In this document: positions 24,452 to 32,691 of the stretch, piece by piece
Layout of the letters: each line of letters begins with the position of its first letter
Numbering within the stretch: the first letter of the stretch is position 1
DNA from: Lewinella sp. 4G2
GTDB taxonomy: Bacteria; Bacteroidota; Bacteroidia; Chitinophagales; Saprospiraceae
NCBI RefSeq assembly: GCF_001625015.1
Contig: NZ_LVWJ02000014.1
Location: 3,348,001 to 3,412,000 of the forward strand
Reading direction: 5' to 3'
DNA: 64,000 nt
Program-made: the position numbers and the translations under genes
The notes under the pieces: model-generated
Seen by the model: the letters and a program-made list of their open reading frames with translations, nothing else
Databases searched by the model: none
Told to the model about the DNA's origin: nothing

Positions 24452-24467
24452 TGTGACATTTGTCACA
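24452..24467. promoter_or_regulatory. CRP/FNR-type operator
   Basis: TGTGACATTTGTCACA, an exact TGTGA-N6-TCACA palindrome. It lies between the Crp/Fnr gene (24494-25051) and the lipoprotein gene starting at 24400, both on the minus strand. Confidence 0.7.
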
Positions 24468-24493
24468 TTCTACCTCCTCATCAATCCATCGAA

Positions 24494-25051
24494 TTATTTC
24501 TTCCGCCGGACCCGGCTCAGGGTTTCTCTTGTCATACCCAGGTAGGTAGCCAGGTGTCGTAAGGTGATCCGCTCGAGTAACGCTGGCTGGTGCTCGAGCA
24601 CGTATTGGTAACGCTCCACCGCACTCAGCGTGCTCTGTCGAACGGACAACTCCGTACGGCCAACCAAAAGCTGTTCCAGCACCTTGCGGCCCAGGTGTTG
24701 GAAATTACTGGATTGTTCGTACAGCCCAAGCAGGTCTTCCCGCCGTATGTACTTGATGGTACTACCCTCCACTGCGCGCAAGAACAAACTACTCGGCTCC
24801 TGGCTGACGAGGCTGCTTACATCGGTAGCAAACTGGCCGTCTAGAAAAAAGTCCTGGTATATCTCCTTACCGTCGCGTAAACCGTACAAACCCACGACAC
24901 CTTGCTTCACGAAGTATAGACCCCTGCACACATCGCCCGACCAAAATAAGTGTTCCCCTTTGGCATAGGACCTCTCGTGGCAAATACCCTCTAGTTGTTC
25001 AAGTTCTGCCTCGGAAAGTGGATGAATACTCGTGACGGTCTTGCGCAGCAT
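24494..25051 (-). CDS. Crp/Fnr-family transcriptional regulator
   Basis: DNA-binding regulator of 185 residues. The cyclic-nucleotide-binding fold covers residues 1-120 (YAKGEHLFWSGDVCRGLYFVKQGVVGLYGLRDGKEIYQDFFLDGQFATDVSSL). The PRU/arginine pattern for cAMP in true CRP is not seen, so the ligand may differ. The C-terminal winged helix ends in ITLRHLATYLGMTRETLSRVRRKK, with ETLSR in the recognition helix. ATG at 25051 is preferred to 25093. A perfect CRP-type box lies 27 bp after the gene, before the next gene, as a likely target site. There is no iron-sulfur Cys motif. Confidence 0.9.
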   Translation of the reverse strand: MLRKTVTSIHPLSEAELEQLEGICHERSYAKGEHLFWSGDVCRGLYFVKQGVVGLYGLRDGKEIYQDFFLDGQFATDVSSLVSQEPSSLFLRAVEGSTIKYIRREDLLGLYEQSSNFQHLGRKVLEQLLVGRTELSVRQSTLSAVERYQYVLEHQPALLERITLRHLATYLGMTRETLSRVRRKK

Positions 25052-25100
25052 ATCGAATTTAATTGACAGGCACGAATGTAAGGGCTGCGCCATTCACTTC

Positions 25101-25155
25101 GTCCCGAAGGGCCGGCCTACGTAGCGATGGCACACCTTCAGGTGGTCCATTCTAC
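25101..25155 (+). repeat. Type D double-hairpin element
   Basis: GTCCCGAAGGGCCGGC hairpin and GTAGCGATGG...CCATTCTAC long hairpin; inner arms CACC/GGTG. It fills most of the 124-bp gap between two minus-strand genes. Confidence 0.8.
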
Positions 25156-25175
25156 AATAATAACCCACCAACAAA

Positions 25176-26066
25176 TCATTCCCTAGGCTTACTATCCCCA
25201 TAAACTGGCAACCCATCCAAAGGATACAACACCGCTTTCTCAAACGTATCAAACTTAAAATCCCGAAAGGTAAACGTGTACACATCCTTCTCAATATCCT
25301 CTTTCGGGTGCCCAAGCTGGATAACCGTCGTAGCCGGAAGGTGAGCACCGATGGAAGTCTTAACACGCTCTGGAAAACGCACGGTCGCATTCTTCATGCC
25401 ACCCGGCATTGGGAGAAAGAAATCAGTGATGGTCAATTCTGTCAAGTCCGTAAATCCGGTGGCTTTGTTGATGTACAATAACCACTGGTCGTACTCTTTC
25501 TTCTGCGTGCCGTCTCCCCAGGTGACGAAGACGAGATCGTAATGCTGCCCATCAAACTCACGCTCACCTGCGTACCGGATAATGTCGGCCCCCAGCAAGC
25601 GCATTGGGGCTTCGGCTAGGTAGTGGTACGTAGCCAGTCCCCAGGGGTACCGTTTGCTGCCCAGGCTTTCAACGGCGGCCGAAGCATCATCCCGCTGATA
25701 GCCCTCCCAACTCTGGATTCCCATGATCTGCCCCTGTTTGCGACCCTCAAGAAATTCCACCTGGCCATCAAAAGTATTCGCCGCGAAACGGAATTGAATG
25801 TCGTTTCCCTTTGCGCCCGGCAACGAGTTCATGGGCATGGAAGACCATACGGGAGACCAGGTGAATTTGGAGGTCACTTCGTAAACCTCAACGTCCTGCA
25901 GGGCATCGTAACCCATCTTTTCGTAGGTTATTTGCAGCAGTTCGCGCCCCTTGCTTTCGGCGTTAGCGACCTGATTATCAGCCAGCACATCCGTTTGCAG
26001 ATTGGCGATGGAACAACTGGCCAGCAGGGTGGCGAGTACGGGAAAGAGGAAAAGTCTGGTAAGCAT
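25176..26066 (-). CDS. Hypothetical lipoprotein
   Basis: Lipoprotein of 296 residues (signal TRLFLFPVLATLLASC, lipobox LASC). The mature protein is rich in beta strands, for example VEVYEVTSKFTWSPVWSSMPM, IQFRFAANTFDGQVEFLEGRKQGQIMGIQSWEGYQ, REFDGQHYDLVFVTWGDGTQKKEYDQWLLYINKATGFTDLTELTITDFFLPMPGGMKNATVRF. The order recalls LolA-type half-barrels that read lipids, but no named family was recognised with confidence. It is upstream of the Crp/Fnr gene on the same strand, separated by a type D repeat. Confidence 0.72.
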   Translation of the reverse strand: MLTRLFLFPVLATLLASCSIANLQTDVLADNQVANAESKGRELLQITYEKMGYDALQDVEVYEVTSKFTWSPVWSSMPMNSLPGAKGNDIQFRFAANTFDGQVEFLEGRKQGQIMGIQSWEGYQRDDASAAVESLGSKRYPWGLATYHYLAEAPMRLLGADIIRYAGEREFDGQHYDLVFVTWGDGTQKKEYDQWLLYINKATGFTDLTELTITDFFLPMPGGMKNATVRFPERVKTSIGAHLPATTVIQLGHPKEDIEKDVYTFTFRDFKFDTFEKAVLYPLDGLPVYGDSKPRE

Positions 26067-26162
26067 TTGTGGTTGTTTTTGTTACCACAAAGGTCCGGGC
26101 GGTTGGGGCGGCGGGCTTGGTCGTTCGGGTCCGATATTTGTCGTTTCGGGTCACGGAGTTAG

Positions 26163-26179
26163 GGCGCGGCCGCAGGTGC
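26163..26179 (-). repeat. Family A element, short form, variant
   Basis: GGCGCGGCCGCAGGTGC, two mismatches from the usual form, in the 226-bp gap before the GH140-like gene's 3' end. Nothing else is seen in the gap. Confidence 0.65.
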
Positions 26180-26292
26180 CAGGATAGAATAAAAGAGCAA
26201 GAGGATGGGCGTCGCTTTAACTCATTCTTTCTTTGGGATAACTCCGATCGCGTTGAAATCTACTTAAGCGACTCACCCATAGCTTTTCCTAA

Positions 26293-27672
26293 TTACCGGT
26301 CTTCCGCTCTAACGACCAGCACCCAGTCGTTCCCCGGAGCCGGTTCAAAGGGTGGGTCGAACAGTAACATATCTTCGGTTTGAGCTGCTTTAAAAGGGAT
26401 GGAATTTCCGCTTCGCGGGTCGAACCAGGAGCAGATTACCTTTCCCGGCAGGCGATCTCGCCGTATCTCCAGCCGGTCACCGTAAGGGGTATAGGCGATC
26501 ACCAAACCTGTGTCCTGTGTCCTGACGACCAGGGTTTCGCGGCCCGAGCTGTTAGGTATGGCGGTAAACAGGTCGGCGTCCGGGCTCAGCTCCCAAAAGG
26601 GCAGACCTTCCATAAGGCGCCGCAGGTAACCCATCTGCCTTACGCCGGGGTACCGTAAGGCCGTCCGCCAGTCGGTCCGGGCGCTGGAAATGGGCGCACG
26701 ACCGGGTTGCCACATCTGCCAGATACTGTGGTTGCCGAAGGTATGGCCGGCAGTGCCGGCCAGTACGCTCCAGTAGGCAGCGCGGCGGGTGTCGAAGTCG
26801 GTGAACCAGCCGTTGACCGGGCGCCAGTTGATGGGGTGATCCTCGTAGCAAGGCTCACCATTGATGACTGGTTTACCGGGTGCCTCGGCCAGGACCTCGG
26901 GGGGAAACTTGTAGTCCAATTTATTGCCGCTGCCGCCGTGGCCCGACTGGAACATGTGAAAATCCAGCCAGTCGTCGTTCGGGAAGTAGTCGCTGGATTT
27001 GTAGCCCCCCTGGGGGTGGTAGGTAATCAGTTGTCGCCGGTCGACGGCGGCGCGCAGACCGGCCGCCATTGCACGGACAATGGCAAAATCCTCCGGTTCT
27101 TCCGGAATGCGGTCCCCACCCAGGATCCAGATAACGTTGTTGTTACGGTAACGCTCACCGAGGAAGCGGCCGAAGGTCCGGGCGTTCTCCGGCGTGAATA
27201 CCTCTGGGCCGACGCCCCATTTCTTGTTAAACTTATCGCCCCAGGTCGGCAGGAGTCCCAGATAAAGCCCCAGGCTATCTGCCAGCCTGACCACGGCATC
27301 CACGTGCTGAAAGTATTCCTCGTTCGGCCGCGCGGGGTCGAGGTTCCGGAGCGGAAGGTGACCGTTGGCGGACGGGACGGTCAAGCCTTCGAGCTCCGCC
27401 AAGATGACGGTCTGGATAACATTGATGCCCTTGGCGGCGCGGTCCTTGAGGTACATCCTACTTTCCGCTTCGTCACAGCGGTGGAGCAACTCCCAGGCCG
27501 TGTCGGCGAGGTAGAAGAAGGGTAGGCCGGCGCCCGTCACTAGGTGGCTTCCGTCGGCGCTTACGCGCAACTCCCTTTGAGTTTTATTCTCCGGTGGAGC
27601 GGACTGCGCTGATACTGCTTGGTAGCTAAGCACAAGTAGAAGGTAGAGGAGTGAATTCAGCAGACGTCGCAC
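26293..27672 (-). CDS. Glycoside hydrolase of the DUF4038 / GH140 type
   Basis: Exported 459-residue enzyme. Signal peptide RRLLNSLLYLLLVLSYQAVSA, then a TIM-barrel of the DUF4038 apiosidase-like (GH140) group: TGAGLPFFYLADTAWELLHRCDEAESRMYLKDRAAKGINVIQTVIL, WGVGPEVFTPENARTFGRFLGERYRNNNVIWILGGDR, DFHMFQSGHGG, PVINGEPCYEDHP and RRAAYWSVLAGTAGHTFGNHSIW. WILGGDR and NGEPCYE hold the likely acid/base and nucleophile. The last 90 residues (LVVRTQDTGLVIAYTPYGDRLEIRRDRL, WFDPRSG) match the collagen-binding-like domain usual at the C-terminus. It would cleave apiose-type or other plant/algal side chains; the exact substrate is unknown. Confidence 0.88.
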   Translation of the reverse strand: MRRLLNSLLYLLLVLSYQAVSAQSAPPENKTQRELRVSADGSHLVTGAGLPFFYLADTAWELLHRCDEAESRMYLKDRAAKGINVIQTVILAELEGLTVPSANGHLPLRNLDPARPNEEYFQHVDAVVRLADSLGLYLGLLPTWGDKFNKKWGVGPEVFTPENARTFGRFLGERYRNNNVIWILGGDRIPEEPEDFAIVRAMAAGLRAAVDRRQLITYHPQGGYKSSDYFPNDDWLDFHMFQSGHGGSGNKLDYKFPPEVLAEAPGKPVINGEPCYEDHPINWRPVNGWFTDFDTRRAAYWSVLAGTAGHTFGNHSIWQMWQPGRAPISSARTDWRTALRYPGVRQMGYLRRLMEGLPFWELSPDADLFTAIPNSSGRETLVVRTQDTGLVIAYTPYGDRLEIRRDRLPGKVICSWFDPRSGNSIPFKAAQTEDMLLFDPPFEPAPGNDWVLVVRAEDR

Positions 27673-27750
27673 GGCAAAAAAGTTTTGTTATGTGGAACTG
27701 AATGTAGTGTATTCCGTCGGCTTAGGGCGTCCTGATCCCCAATTGCCTTT

Positions 27751-27767
27751 GCACCTGCGTCCGCGCC
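27751..27767 (+). repeat. Family A element, short form, variant
   Basis: GCACCTGCGTCCGCGCC, one mismatch from the usual form, between two minus-strand genes. Confidence 0.72.
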
Positions 27768-27827
27768 AGAAAAACTGATCTCCGGGTACATGCTAGACAA
27801 TTGTCTTCAAGTAATTCTTACGTTCTC

Positions 27828-28265
27828 TCACCATCCCCGGTACCCCGGCGGCACCACCCTACACAAACGTAAATAGACAACCACCTGCCCCCGGTGGTGG
27901 GAGAGGTGGTTGTCCATTACCTGTAAAATGAATTCCTTAGAACGCTTTCCGTAAAAGACGGGCACAATTTCATCAAGTGCACCTTCGTCCGCTTCCTTCA
28001 AGTAGGCGAGCAGGGCATCAAAGAATTCCGTCAAGTGCCACAGAATATCTTCTCGAGTCTTCACCGAGGGCTTTTCCATCGTCACTCCGGTCACGAAGCG
28101 GCTGTGGGTCCGCATCCAGGTGGTCAGGTGGGCAAACTGCGACCGGAAAGATTTAACCTCAGGTGTAGGTTTAAAATCCCAATACTCGTCGGGCATGGCG
28201 CTAATCAGTTTCAGGGTGTAACCCTTGTTACCCTTCCACTTCTGCAGGAGTTCACTACGGTTCAT
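27828..28265 (-). CDS. DinB-family protein
   Basis: Cytoplasmic four-helix DinB-like protein of 145 residues. Seen: WKGNKGYTLKLISAMPDEYWDFKPTPEVKSFRSQFAHLTTWMRTHSRF and the C-terminal LQVMDNHLSHHRGQVVVYLRLCRVVPPGYRG. The metal site His residues are AHLTTW and SHHRGQ, as expected. It starts five bases after the SRPBCC gene stop and is probably translated from the same message. These proteins are likely thiol-dependent transferases; the substrate is unknown. Confidence 0.9.
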   Translation of the reverse strand: MNRSELLQKWKGNKGYTLKLISAMPDEYWDFKPTPEVKSFRSQFAHLTTWMRTHSRFVTGVTMEKPSVKTREDILWHLTEFFDALLAYLKEADEGALDEIVPVFYGKRSKEFILQVMDNHLSHHRGQVVVYLRLCRVVPPGYRGW

Positions 28266-28270
28266 GTGTA

Positions 28271-28684
28271 CTAAGCTAAGGCAAGTTCCCCAAGGCCGGC
28301 GGCCGCGGCGGCGTACATACCTTTAATATTAGGCTCGAGTTGGGCGAAGAGTTCTTCACTCTCTACGCCGAAGTCGACGTCCCAGTGCAGCAGGCAATTA
28401 TTAGCGTCAACGGCTTCGACGCGCATGGTTCCCTCGATGTCAATGACGGGCATCATGTCCTGCTTCTGGATGGAGTAGCGGAAGGTCATGGCCTCGTCGT
28501 TACTCTCCTCGATGGTTTCTTCCAGGCGCGCCTCACCGGCTTCGCAGTAACGGCGGTTACCCTCGACGCGGCAGGCGGTCACGGGCGGAAGCCACTTGTC
28601 GACGCCTTCGCCAGTGCGTAGGTTAGCCCATACTTCGGAGGCGGGGGCGGAAATCGGGTTGGTAGTAGTGATGTGCTTTTTCAT
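28271..28684 (-). CDS. SRPBCC-family protein
   Basis: Cytoplasmic SRPBCC-fold protein of 137 residues: ITTTNPISAPASEVWANLRTGEGVDKWLPPVTACRVEGN, RLEETIEESNDEAMTFRYSIQ, PVIDIEGTMRVEAVDANNCLLHWDVDF and a final helix LEPNIKGMYAAAAAGLGELA. It is first in a two-gene operon with DinB. Upstream on the minus strand a GGAACTTTGTTCC palindrome lies at about 28711-28723. Small-molecule binding is likely; the ligand is not known. Confidence 0.85.
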   Translation of the reverse strand: MKKHITTTNPISAPASEVWANLRTGEGVDKWLPPVTACRVEGNRRYCEAGEARLEETIEESNDEAMTFRYSIQKQDMMPVIDIEGTMRVEAVDANNCLLHWDVDFGVESEELFAQLEPNIKGMYAAAAAGLGELALA

Positions 28685-28784
28685 GGCAGTATCGGTTTGG
28701 TGATTGAATGGAACAAAGTTCCGCCTTACCCGCTGTTACCGTTTGGCTGCCCCGTCCAGTCAGTTGGCAATCTGGTTCAGACCT

Positions 28785-30029
28785 TTAGTTCACGGCCTCC
28801 AACCTCTCCACCAACTCCCTCACCCGCACCCCCTTCGCCGCCATCGACGAAAAATCATCAAACCCATCCCCCGCAAAACCAACGCGCGTTCGGTGGATCC
28901 AGAAACGATCCGAAAGCGGCTCGTCGAAGAGGGATTGAATGGCCTCCCGCCCGTACATAAACCCAAGCAGGCCGCCCCAGGTCGCTGTCGGGTTGTCGCT
29001 ATCCCAACCGGCCAGGGTGCCAATTTTGACGGTCTCCACGAAATCGCCATCTCCGTAAAATAGAGAAACCAAGGAGGCCGCAAAGTTGATACCCGCCGCA
29101 AAGCACCCGTTGCAATAGAGCTTCCTTGAGGTGACGTCGTAGCCATCTGCACCCGTCACCTGATACCGCTGGTAGATTTCATCACGGCACTGTTCCCAGG
29201 GGATCCCAGCGGCGTGGCGGGCTTTGACGAATTCGTACATCGCCCGTGGGTAGTGGCCTTCCACTAGCTGGGTTTTGGCGGCATCCGCCAGTTCCTGCAC
29301 GGGGGCTTTTTCACCGGCGGCCAACTCAGTATCCGCCGCCAATGCATACAACGCTACGTAGAAGCGAGCAATTTCCGCTGCTTCCTCCGCCGCGGCGACG
29401 CGGATCGGTAATTCCGCTAATCGGAGTGCGAGGTCGACGTCACCGGGTGCGTAGAGCCCGAAAATCTCCGTCGTTAATTGCGCGTCGATCATATCGTAAT
29501 GCTCATTATTTGTGGGATTCGACGTTGCCGGTGGTAAGGTGCCATCTTCCATCAGGCGCAGAGCGCGTTCATTGCTTACCCACAAATAATTTTCTTCATC
29601 CGATTTAATGTGTCGCAGCCAACCATCACGGATTTGCGTCGGGCTCAAGAGGGCAGTATCGTGACGCAGCAATAGCTCCTGGTAAATATATTCGATATCC
29701 GTATCGTCATCCGCTCCCCACGCCGAATCGGGTTTAACCAACACAAAATCGATCGTCGGAGAAAGGTGGCTAATGGTATCGCCGGACCAGATATTAGGTT
29801 GGTCCGGACCACCCCAATCCTCCCTGGTGTAGAACGCCCCGGTCTGGATATCACCAATATTCCCCACCTTGTCCATCTCGGTTACCAGGCCCGTCCAATT
29901 AGCAATGCACTGCCCCAACCAGAACCCGGCAAATTGGTCTTCAATGGACGGTTTGGTCGTCGCCACCACGGTGGTTTCCGGGGTATTACAAGCAAAGAAA
30001 ATTAGCAGTACGGGTAAGTATCTGAACAT
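28785..30029 (-). CDS. ADP-ribosylglycohydrolase-family lipoprotein
   Basis: Lipoprotein of 414 residues. ATG at 30029 starts a plain lipoprotein signal (FRYLPVLLIFFAC, lipobox FFAC); the frame is open to 30194 but that part crosses a family A repeat. The ADP-ribosylglycohydrolase all-helical fold is shown by FAGFWLGQCIANWTGLVTE, WGADDDTDIEYIYQELL (acidic metal motif), then GTLAGWDSDNPTATWGGLLGFMYG (the paired-Asp second metal motif). The family removes ADP-ribose from proteins or DNA; an exported lipid-anchored form implies an extracytoplasmic substrate. Bacteroidota also carry sugar-related members of this fold, so the true substrate is open. Confidence 0.85.
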   Translation of the reverse strand: MFRYLPVLLIFFACNTPETTVVATTKPSIEDQFAGFWLGQCIANWTGLVTEMDKVGNIGDIQTGAFYTREDWGGPDQPNIWSGDTISHLSPTIDFVLVKPDSAWGADDDTDIEYIYQELLLRHDTALLSPTQIRDGWLRHIKSDEENYLWVSNERALRLMEDGTLPPATSNPTNNEHYDMIDAQLTTEIFGLYAPGDVDLALRLAELPIRVAAAEEAAEIARFYVALYALAADTELAAGEKAPVQELADAAKTQLVEGHYPRAMYEFVKARHAAGIPWEQCRDEIYQRYQVTGADGYDVTSRKLYCNGCFAAGINFAASLVSLFYGDGDFVETVKIGTLAGWDSDNPTATWGGLLGFMYGREAIQSLFDEPLSDRFWIHRTRVGFAGDGFDDFSSMAAKGVRVRELVERLEAVN

Positions 30030-30088
30030 ACCCGAAGATAGCGCCGACCCAATAATTTGCCGAACCCCAATATTCCATTTCAGTAGCT

Positions 30089-30105
30089 GGCGCTGCCGCA
30101 GGTGC
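30089..30105 (-). repeat. Family A element, short form
   Basis: GGCGCTGCCGCAGGTGC, 60 bp upstream of the ADP-ribosylglycohydrolase start, between it and the AraC gene's end. Confidence 0.8.
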
Positions 30106-30175
30106 AGGGTAGGGGGGCAAAAGAGCGGAGTAATGCGGTTGGTGGGCAAGGTATTGCAGGAGAGAACTACCCAAT

Positions 30176-31015
30176 CTAATGACCCCGTCTCCACTCCGTA
30201 GGCGAGACCCCGTAAACCTTCTGGAACGTCCGCGAAAAGTGGGCCAGTTCTTTAAATCCGCAGTCGTAAGCCACGTCGGAAATTCGCCCATCGGTTCTGC
30301 GAAGTAACTCCGCCGCCCGCTCCAGCCGTCGCTGACGGATGAAGCCAGCGGGTGCATCGCCGTAAGTCTTTCGGAAGGTTCGTTTAAAGGTAGAGAGGCT
30401 CATCCCGCAAAGGTGGGCGAGTTCCTCGGTACTCAAATCTTCGTAGAGGTTGACCTCAATCACGGACTGAAAGTCATAAGTAGTTGGCGTAAATAATCCG
30501 GCAATCAAGCGGCGGACGTCGGCAGCCTTCTCCGTTCGGGCCAGCAGGAGGAGTAATTCCTTGATCTTCAGCTTTTGCAACTCATCATTGACCAGGGCGG
30601 GGTTATCGAAGTAAAACTGTAGTCCATTGATGTAAGCAGTAATGAGTTCTGACGCTACCCGGTGTTCAAAGTGGATGGGCTGCACCCGGTCGATTTCCGC
30701 CAGGAAGTCCGGAAAGTCACGGTCGTAGATCATCCGGAGCGTATCCGCGTAGAGGTGGATGGCCACGGCTTCGAAACGGTCACTTCGATTGCTCAAAAAC
30801 TCCGAAAAGTAATTTCCGCAACGTAGAACCAGCCCCTCATCTGCTTGCTGCTTCACCGTCCCCGTAGGGGTGTAGGATCGGCTATCGCCTTCAATTACGT
30901 AATAAAAGCAGGCCTCGTCGGGCATGACAACCGGGACGCGTAAAGGCGGGCACCCAACGACGCGCTCAAAAGTTTTTTTACCGGCCAGTTCAAAGGCGTG
31001 GTGCTGGGTGATCAT
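30176..31015 (-). CDS. AraC-family transcriptional regulator
   Basis: Regulator of 279 residues. The N-terminal 165 residues are a cupin-like effector part (DEACFYYVIEGDSRSYTPTG, EGLVLRCGNYFSEFLSN). The C-terminal 110 residues hold two helix-turn-helix motifs typical of AraC: LSTEELAHLCGMSLSTFKRTFRKTYGDAPAGFIRQRRLERAAELLRRT and RISDVAYDCGFKELAHFSRTFQKVYGVSPTEWRR. Its ATG overlaps the stop of the upstream SRPBCC gene in an ATGA, so the two are translationally coupled, and the SRPBCC protein could provide or sense the effector. Target genes are unknown. Confidence 0.93.
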   Translation of the reverse strand: MITQHHAFELAGKKTFERVVGCPPLRVPVVMPDEACFYYVIEGDSRSYTPTGTVKQQADEGLVLRCGNYFSEFLSNRSDRFEAVAIHLYADTLRMIYDRDFPDFLAEIDRVQPIHFEHRVASELITAYINGLQFYFDNPALVNDELQKLKIKELLLLLARTEKAADVRRLIAGLFTPTTYDFQSVIEVNLYEDLSTEELAHLCGMSLSTFKRTFRKTYGDAPAGFIRQRRLERAAELLRRTDGRISDVAYDCGFKELAHFSRTFQKVYGVSPTEWRRGH

Positions 31016-31491
31016 GCTACTTGTTTACCTAGATTCTTCAGCGCTTTGCTCATCACCCCCGGCATCATGATCTGGCGGGCAACGAAATTCATCGCGAAAT
31101 TACTGTTGGGGTAAAAGTACTGCGTCCAGATGACCTCCGTCCCGGAACCCTTTGGTTGCAGTTGGATGTAACCGACGTGGTCCTTCACCAAGTGCATATC
31201 GGCGATCTGGTAGGCGTAGCCGTAGGGGGCGTCCCAAAAAACGATCTTTTCTTTTAGTAGGTCAGGGCCAAATTGACATTCCCGTTCGCAGCCTTCGGTG
31301 AACTCGCCGTTTGCGTTGGGTTTAGTCAACTCCACGTGGGAGATCATTGGCATCCATTCCGTCATCCCGCCGTGGTTGGCGACGACATCCCACACTTCTT
31401 CGATGGGAGCATTAATTAATCGTGTCTTACGGAGCTGCTGGGGAGCGTTGGTGTAGTCTTTAGCGTTGAAGATTTTCTTCGTGGAAGTCAT
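31012..31491 (-). CDS. SRPBCC-family protein coupled to AraC regulator
   Basis: Cytoplasmic SRPBCC-fold protein of 159 residues: LRKTRLINAPIEEVWDVVANHGGMTEWMPMISHVELTKPNANGEF, CERECQFGPDLLKEKIVFWDAPYGYAYQIAD, HVGYIQLQPKGSGTEVIWTQYFYPNS and a final long helix. It resembles MxaD/polyketide-cyclase proteins. Its stop codon overlaps the start of the AraC gene. Fourth SRPBCC gene within 10 kb. Confidence 0.87.
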   Translation of the reverse strand: MTSTKKIFNAKDYTNAPQQLRKTRLINAPIEEVWDVVANHGGMTEWMPMISHVELTKPNANGEFTEGCERECQFGPDLLKEKIVFWDAPYGYAYQIADMHLVKDHVGYIQLQPKGSGTEVIWTQYFYPNSNFAMNFVARQIMMPGVMSKALKNLGKQVA

Positions 31492-31608
31492 GGTGGTTGT
31501 TTTGTTAAGTACAAATTTCCTCCAGCCAGTCGGCCTTCACTTGTCTAATCAGGTCAGGTACTATGAAAATTGGGTCAGCATCCACTTTGTCCTCCGTCCT
31601 ATTGCTTC

Positions 31609-31625
31609 GCACCTGCGGCAGCGCC
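31609..31625 (+). repeat. Family A element, short form
   Basis: GCACCTGCGGCAGCGCC, in the 379-bp gap 31492-31870. The rest of the gap holds only a terminator at its right side and AT-rich sequence. Confidence 0.8.
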
Positions 31626-31770
31626 CTCAGGGTACGGGATAGAAGAGCAGGTGTGCATAGCGTACAGTACGAATGTAGTATTACATAGATGCTGCTATAT
31701 GAACAGGTTGATTTAGTGGCGCCTATAACTTATAAATTGCGGGTATTTGCGGAGCCAAGCTACCCATATA

Positions 31771-31820
31771 CAAAAACAAAAAACCCAGAACCAAATGGCC
31801 ACGCCATCCAATTCTGGGTT
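31771..31820 (-). terminator. Rho-independent terminator of the alginate locus
   Basis: On the minus strand: stem AACCCAGAA / TTCTGGGTT with an inner ATGG/CCAT stem, followed by TTTTTTGTTTTTG. It lies 51 bp after the SDR stop codon, closing the minus-strand operon. Confidence 0.85.
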
Positions 31821-31870
31821 AATGCGAATCTCTTCAGATCATGCTGAGGTGCTTCGAATATCAGGTCATT

Positions 31871-32635
31871 CTAGATCCCCAACGCCTGGCCACCACCTAC
31901 CTGGATGGTCTCGGCCGTCATGAATGCAGCGTCTTTGCCCGCCAGGAAAGCGACTACGCCGGCTACATCCTCGGGTGCACCGAGGCGGCCGAGCATGATG
32001 TTCTTCGCCCAGGAAGCAAAGACCTCGGGCTTCGTGGATTTGATCTGCTGGTGAAAGGGCGTATCAATCGTGCCGGGAGACACTGCGTTAACGCGGATAC
32101 CGTACTCCGCCAAATCCTTGGCCAGTGCGCGGGTAATGGCGTGGACGGCAGCTTTGGACGTACCGTAAATGCCCGCTCCGGGGCCACCCGCATTCCAGGC
32201 TGCGTTGGAAGTGAAGTTGATGATCGTCGGGTGCTCTCCCTTTTTCAGGTAGGGGATGGCGGCGCGGGACGCAAAGAATACGCTGTCCAGGTTCAGGGCC
32301 ATGACTTTACGGAAGAACTCCGTGGTCATTTCCTCGAAACGGCTGCGGCCACCAAGGCCACCAGCGTTGTTCACCAGTACGTCGATGCGGCCGTATTCTT
32401 CGCCGATGGCCTTGATGTGCTCACCTACGGCTACCTCGTCGGTAACGTCGAAGGCACGGAAGGTGGCATCGTGGCCGGCAGCCTTTAGCTCTTTTACTTT
32501 GGCGTTGCCAGCTTCTTCGTCGCGACCGTTCAGGACTACCCGGTAGCCGTCTTCGCAGAGGCGTTTGGCGACTTCAGCGCCGATTCCACTCGTAGCGCCG
32601 GTTACGATGGCTACTCTTGCGGTTGAATTACTCAT
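31871..32635 (-). CDS. SDR-family reductase, probable DEH (4-deoxy-hexoseulose uronate) reductase
   Basis: NAD(P)-dependent short-chain dehydrogenase of 254 residues. The cofactor motif TGATSGIGAEVAKRL is at residues 11-25, NNAG at about 89-92, and the catalytic Ser, Tyr and Lys in FTSNAAWN and IYGTSKAAV. The C-terminal end (IQVGGGQALGI) is typical. In alginate loci an SDR reduces DEH (the ring-opened product of alginate lyases) to 2-keto-3-deoxygluconate; this assignment is from position, not from specific residues. It is last in the operon, 56 bp after the transporter, and is followed by a terminator. Confidence 0.85.
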   Translation of the reverse strand: MSNSTARVAIVTGATSGIGAEVAKRLCEDGYRVVLNGRDEEAGNAKVKELKAAGHDATFRAFDVTDEVAVGEHIKAIGEEYGRIDVLVNNAGGLGGRSRFEEMTTEFFRKVMALNLDSVFFASRAAIPYLKKGEHPTIINFTSNAAWNAGGPGAGIYGTSKAAVHAITRALAKDLAEYGIRVNAVSPGTIDTPFHQQIKSTKPEVFASWAKNIMLGRLGAPEDVAGVVAFLAGKDAAFMTAETIQVGGGQALGI

Positions 32636-32691
32636 GGTATATTTATTTTAGTTCAATTAATAAAGGTACTCTGGGGAAAAGGGTTGGTTGA

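Noticed and set aside
26707-27525. 272-residue plus-strand frame opposite the GH140-like gene
   Set aside because: It lies entirely antisense to a clearly coding enzyme and has no family likeness; typical of GC-rich antisense frames. Similar frames at 13520-14164 and 46778-47347 were dropped for the same reason.
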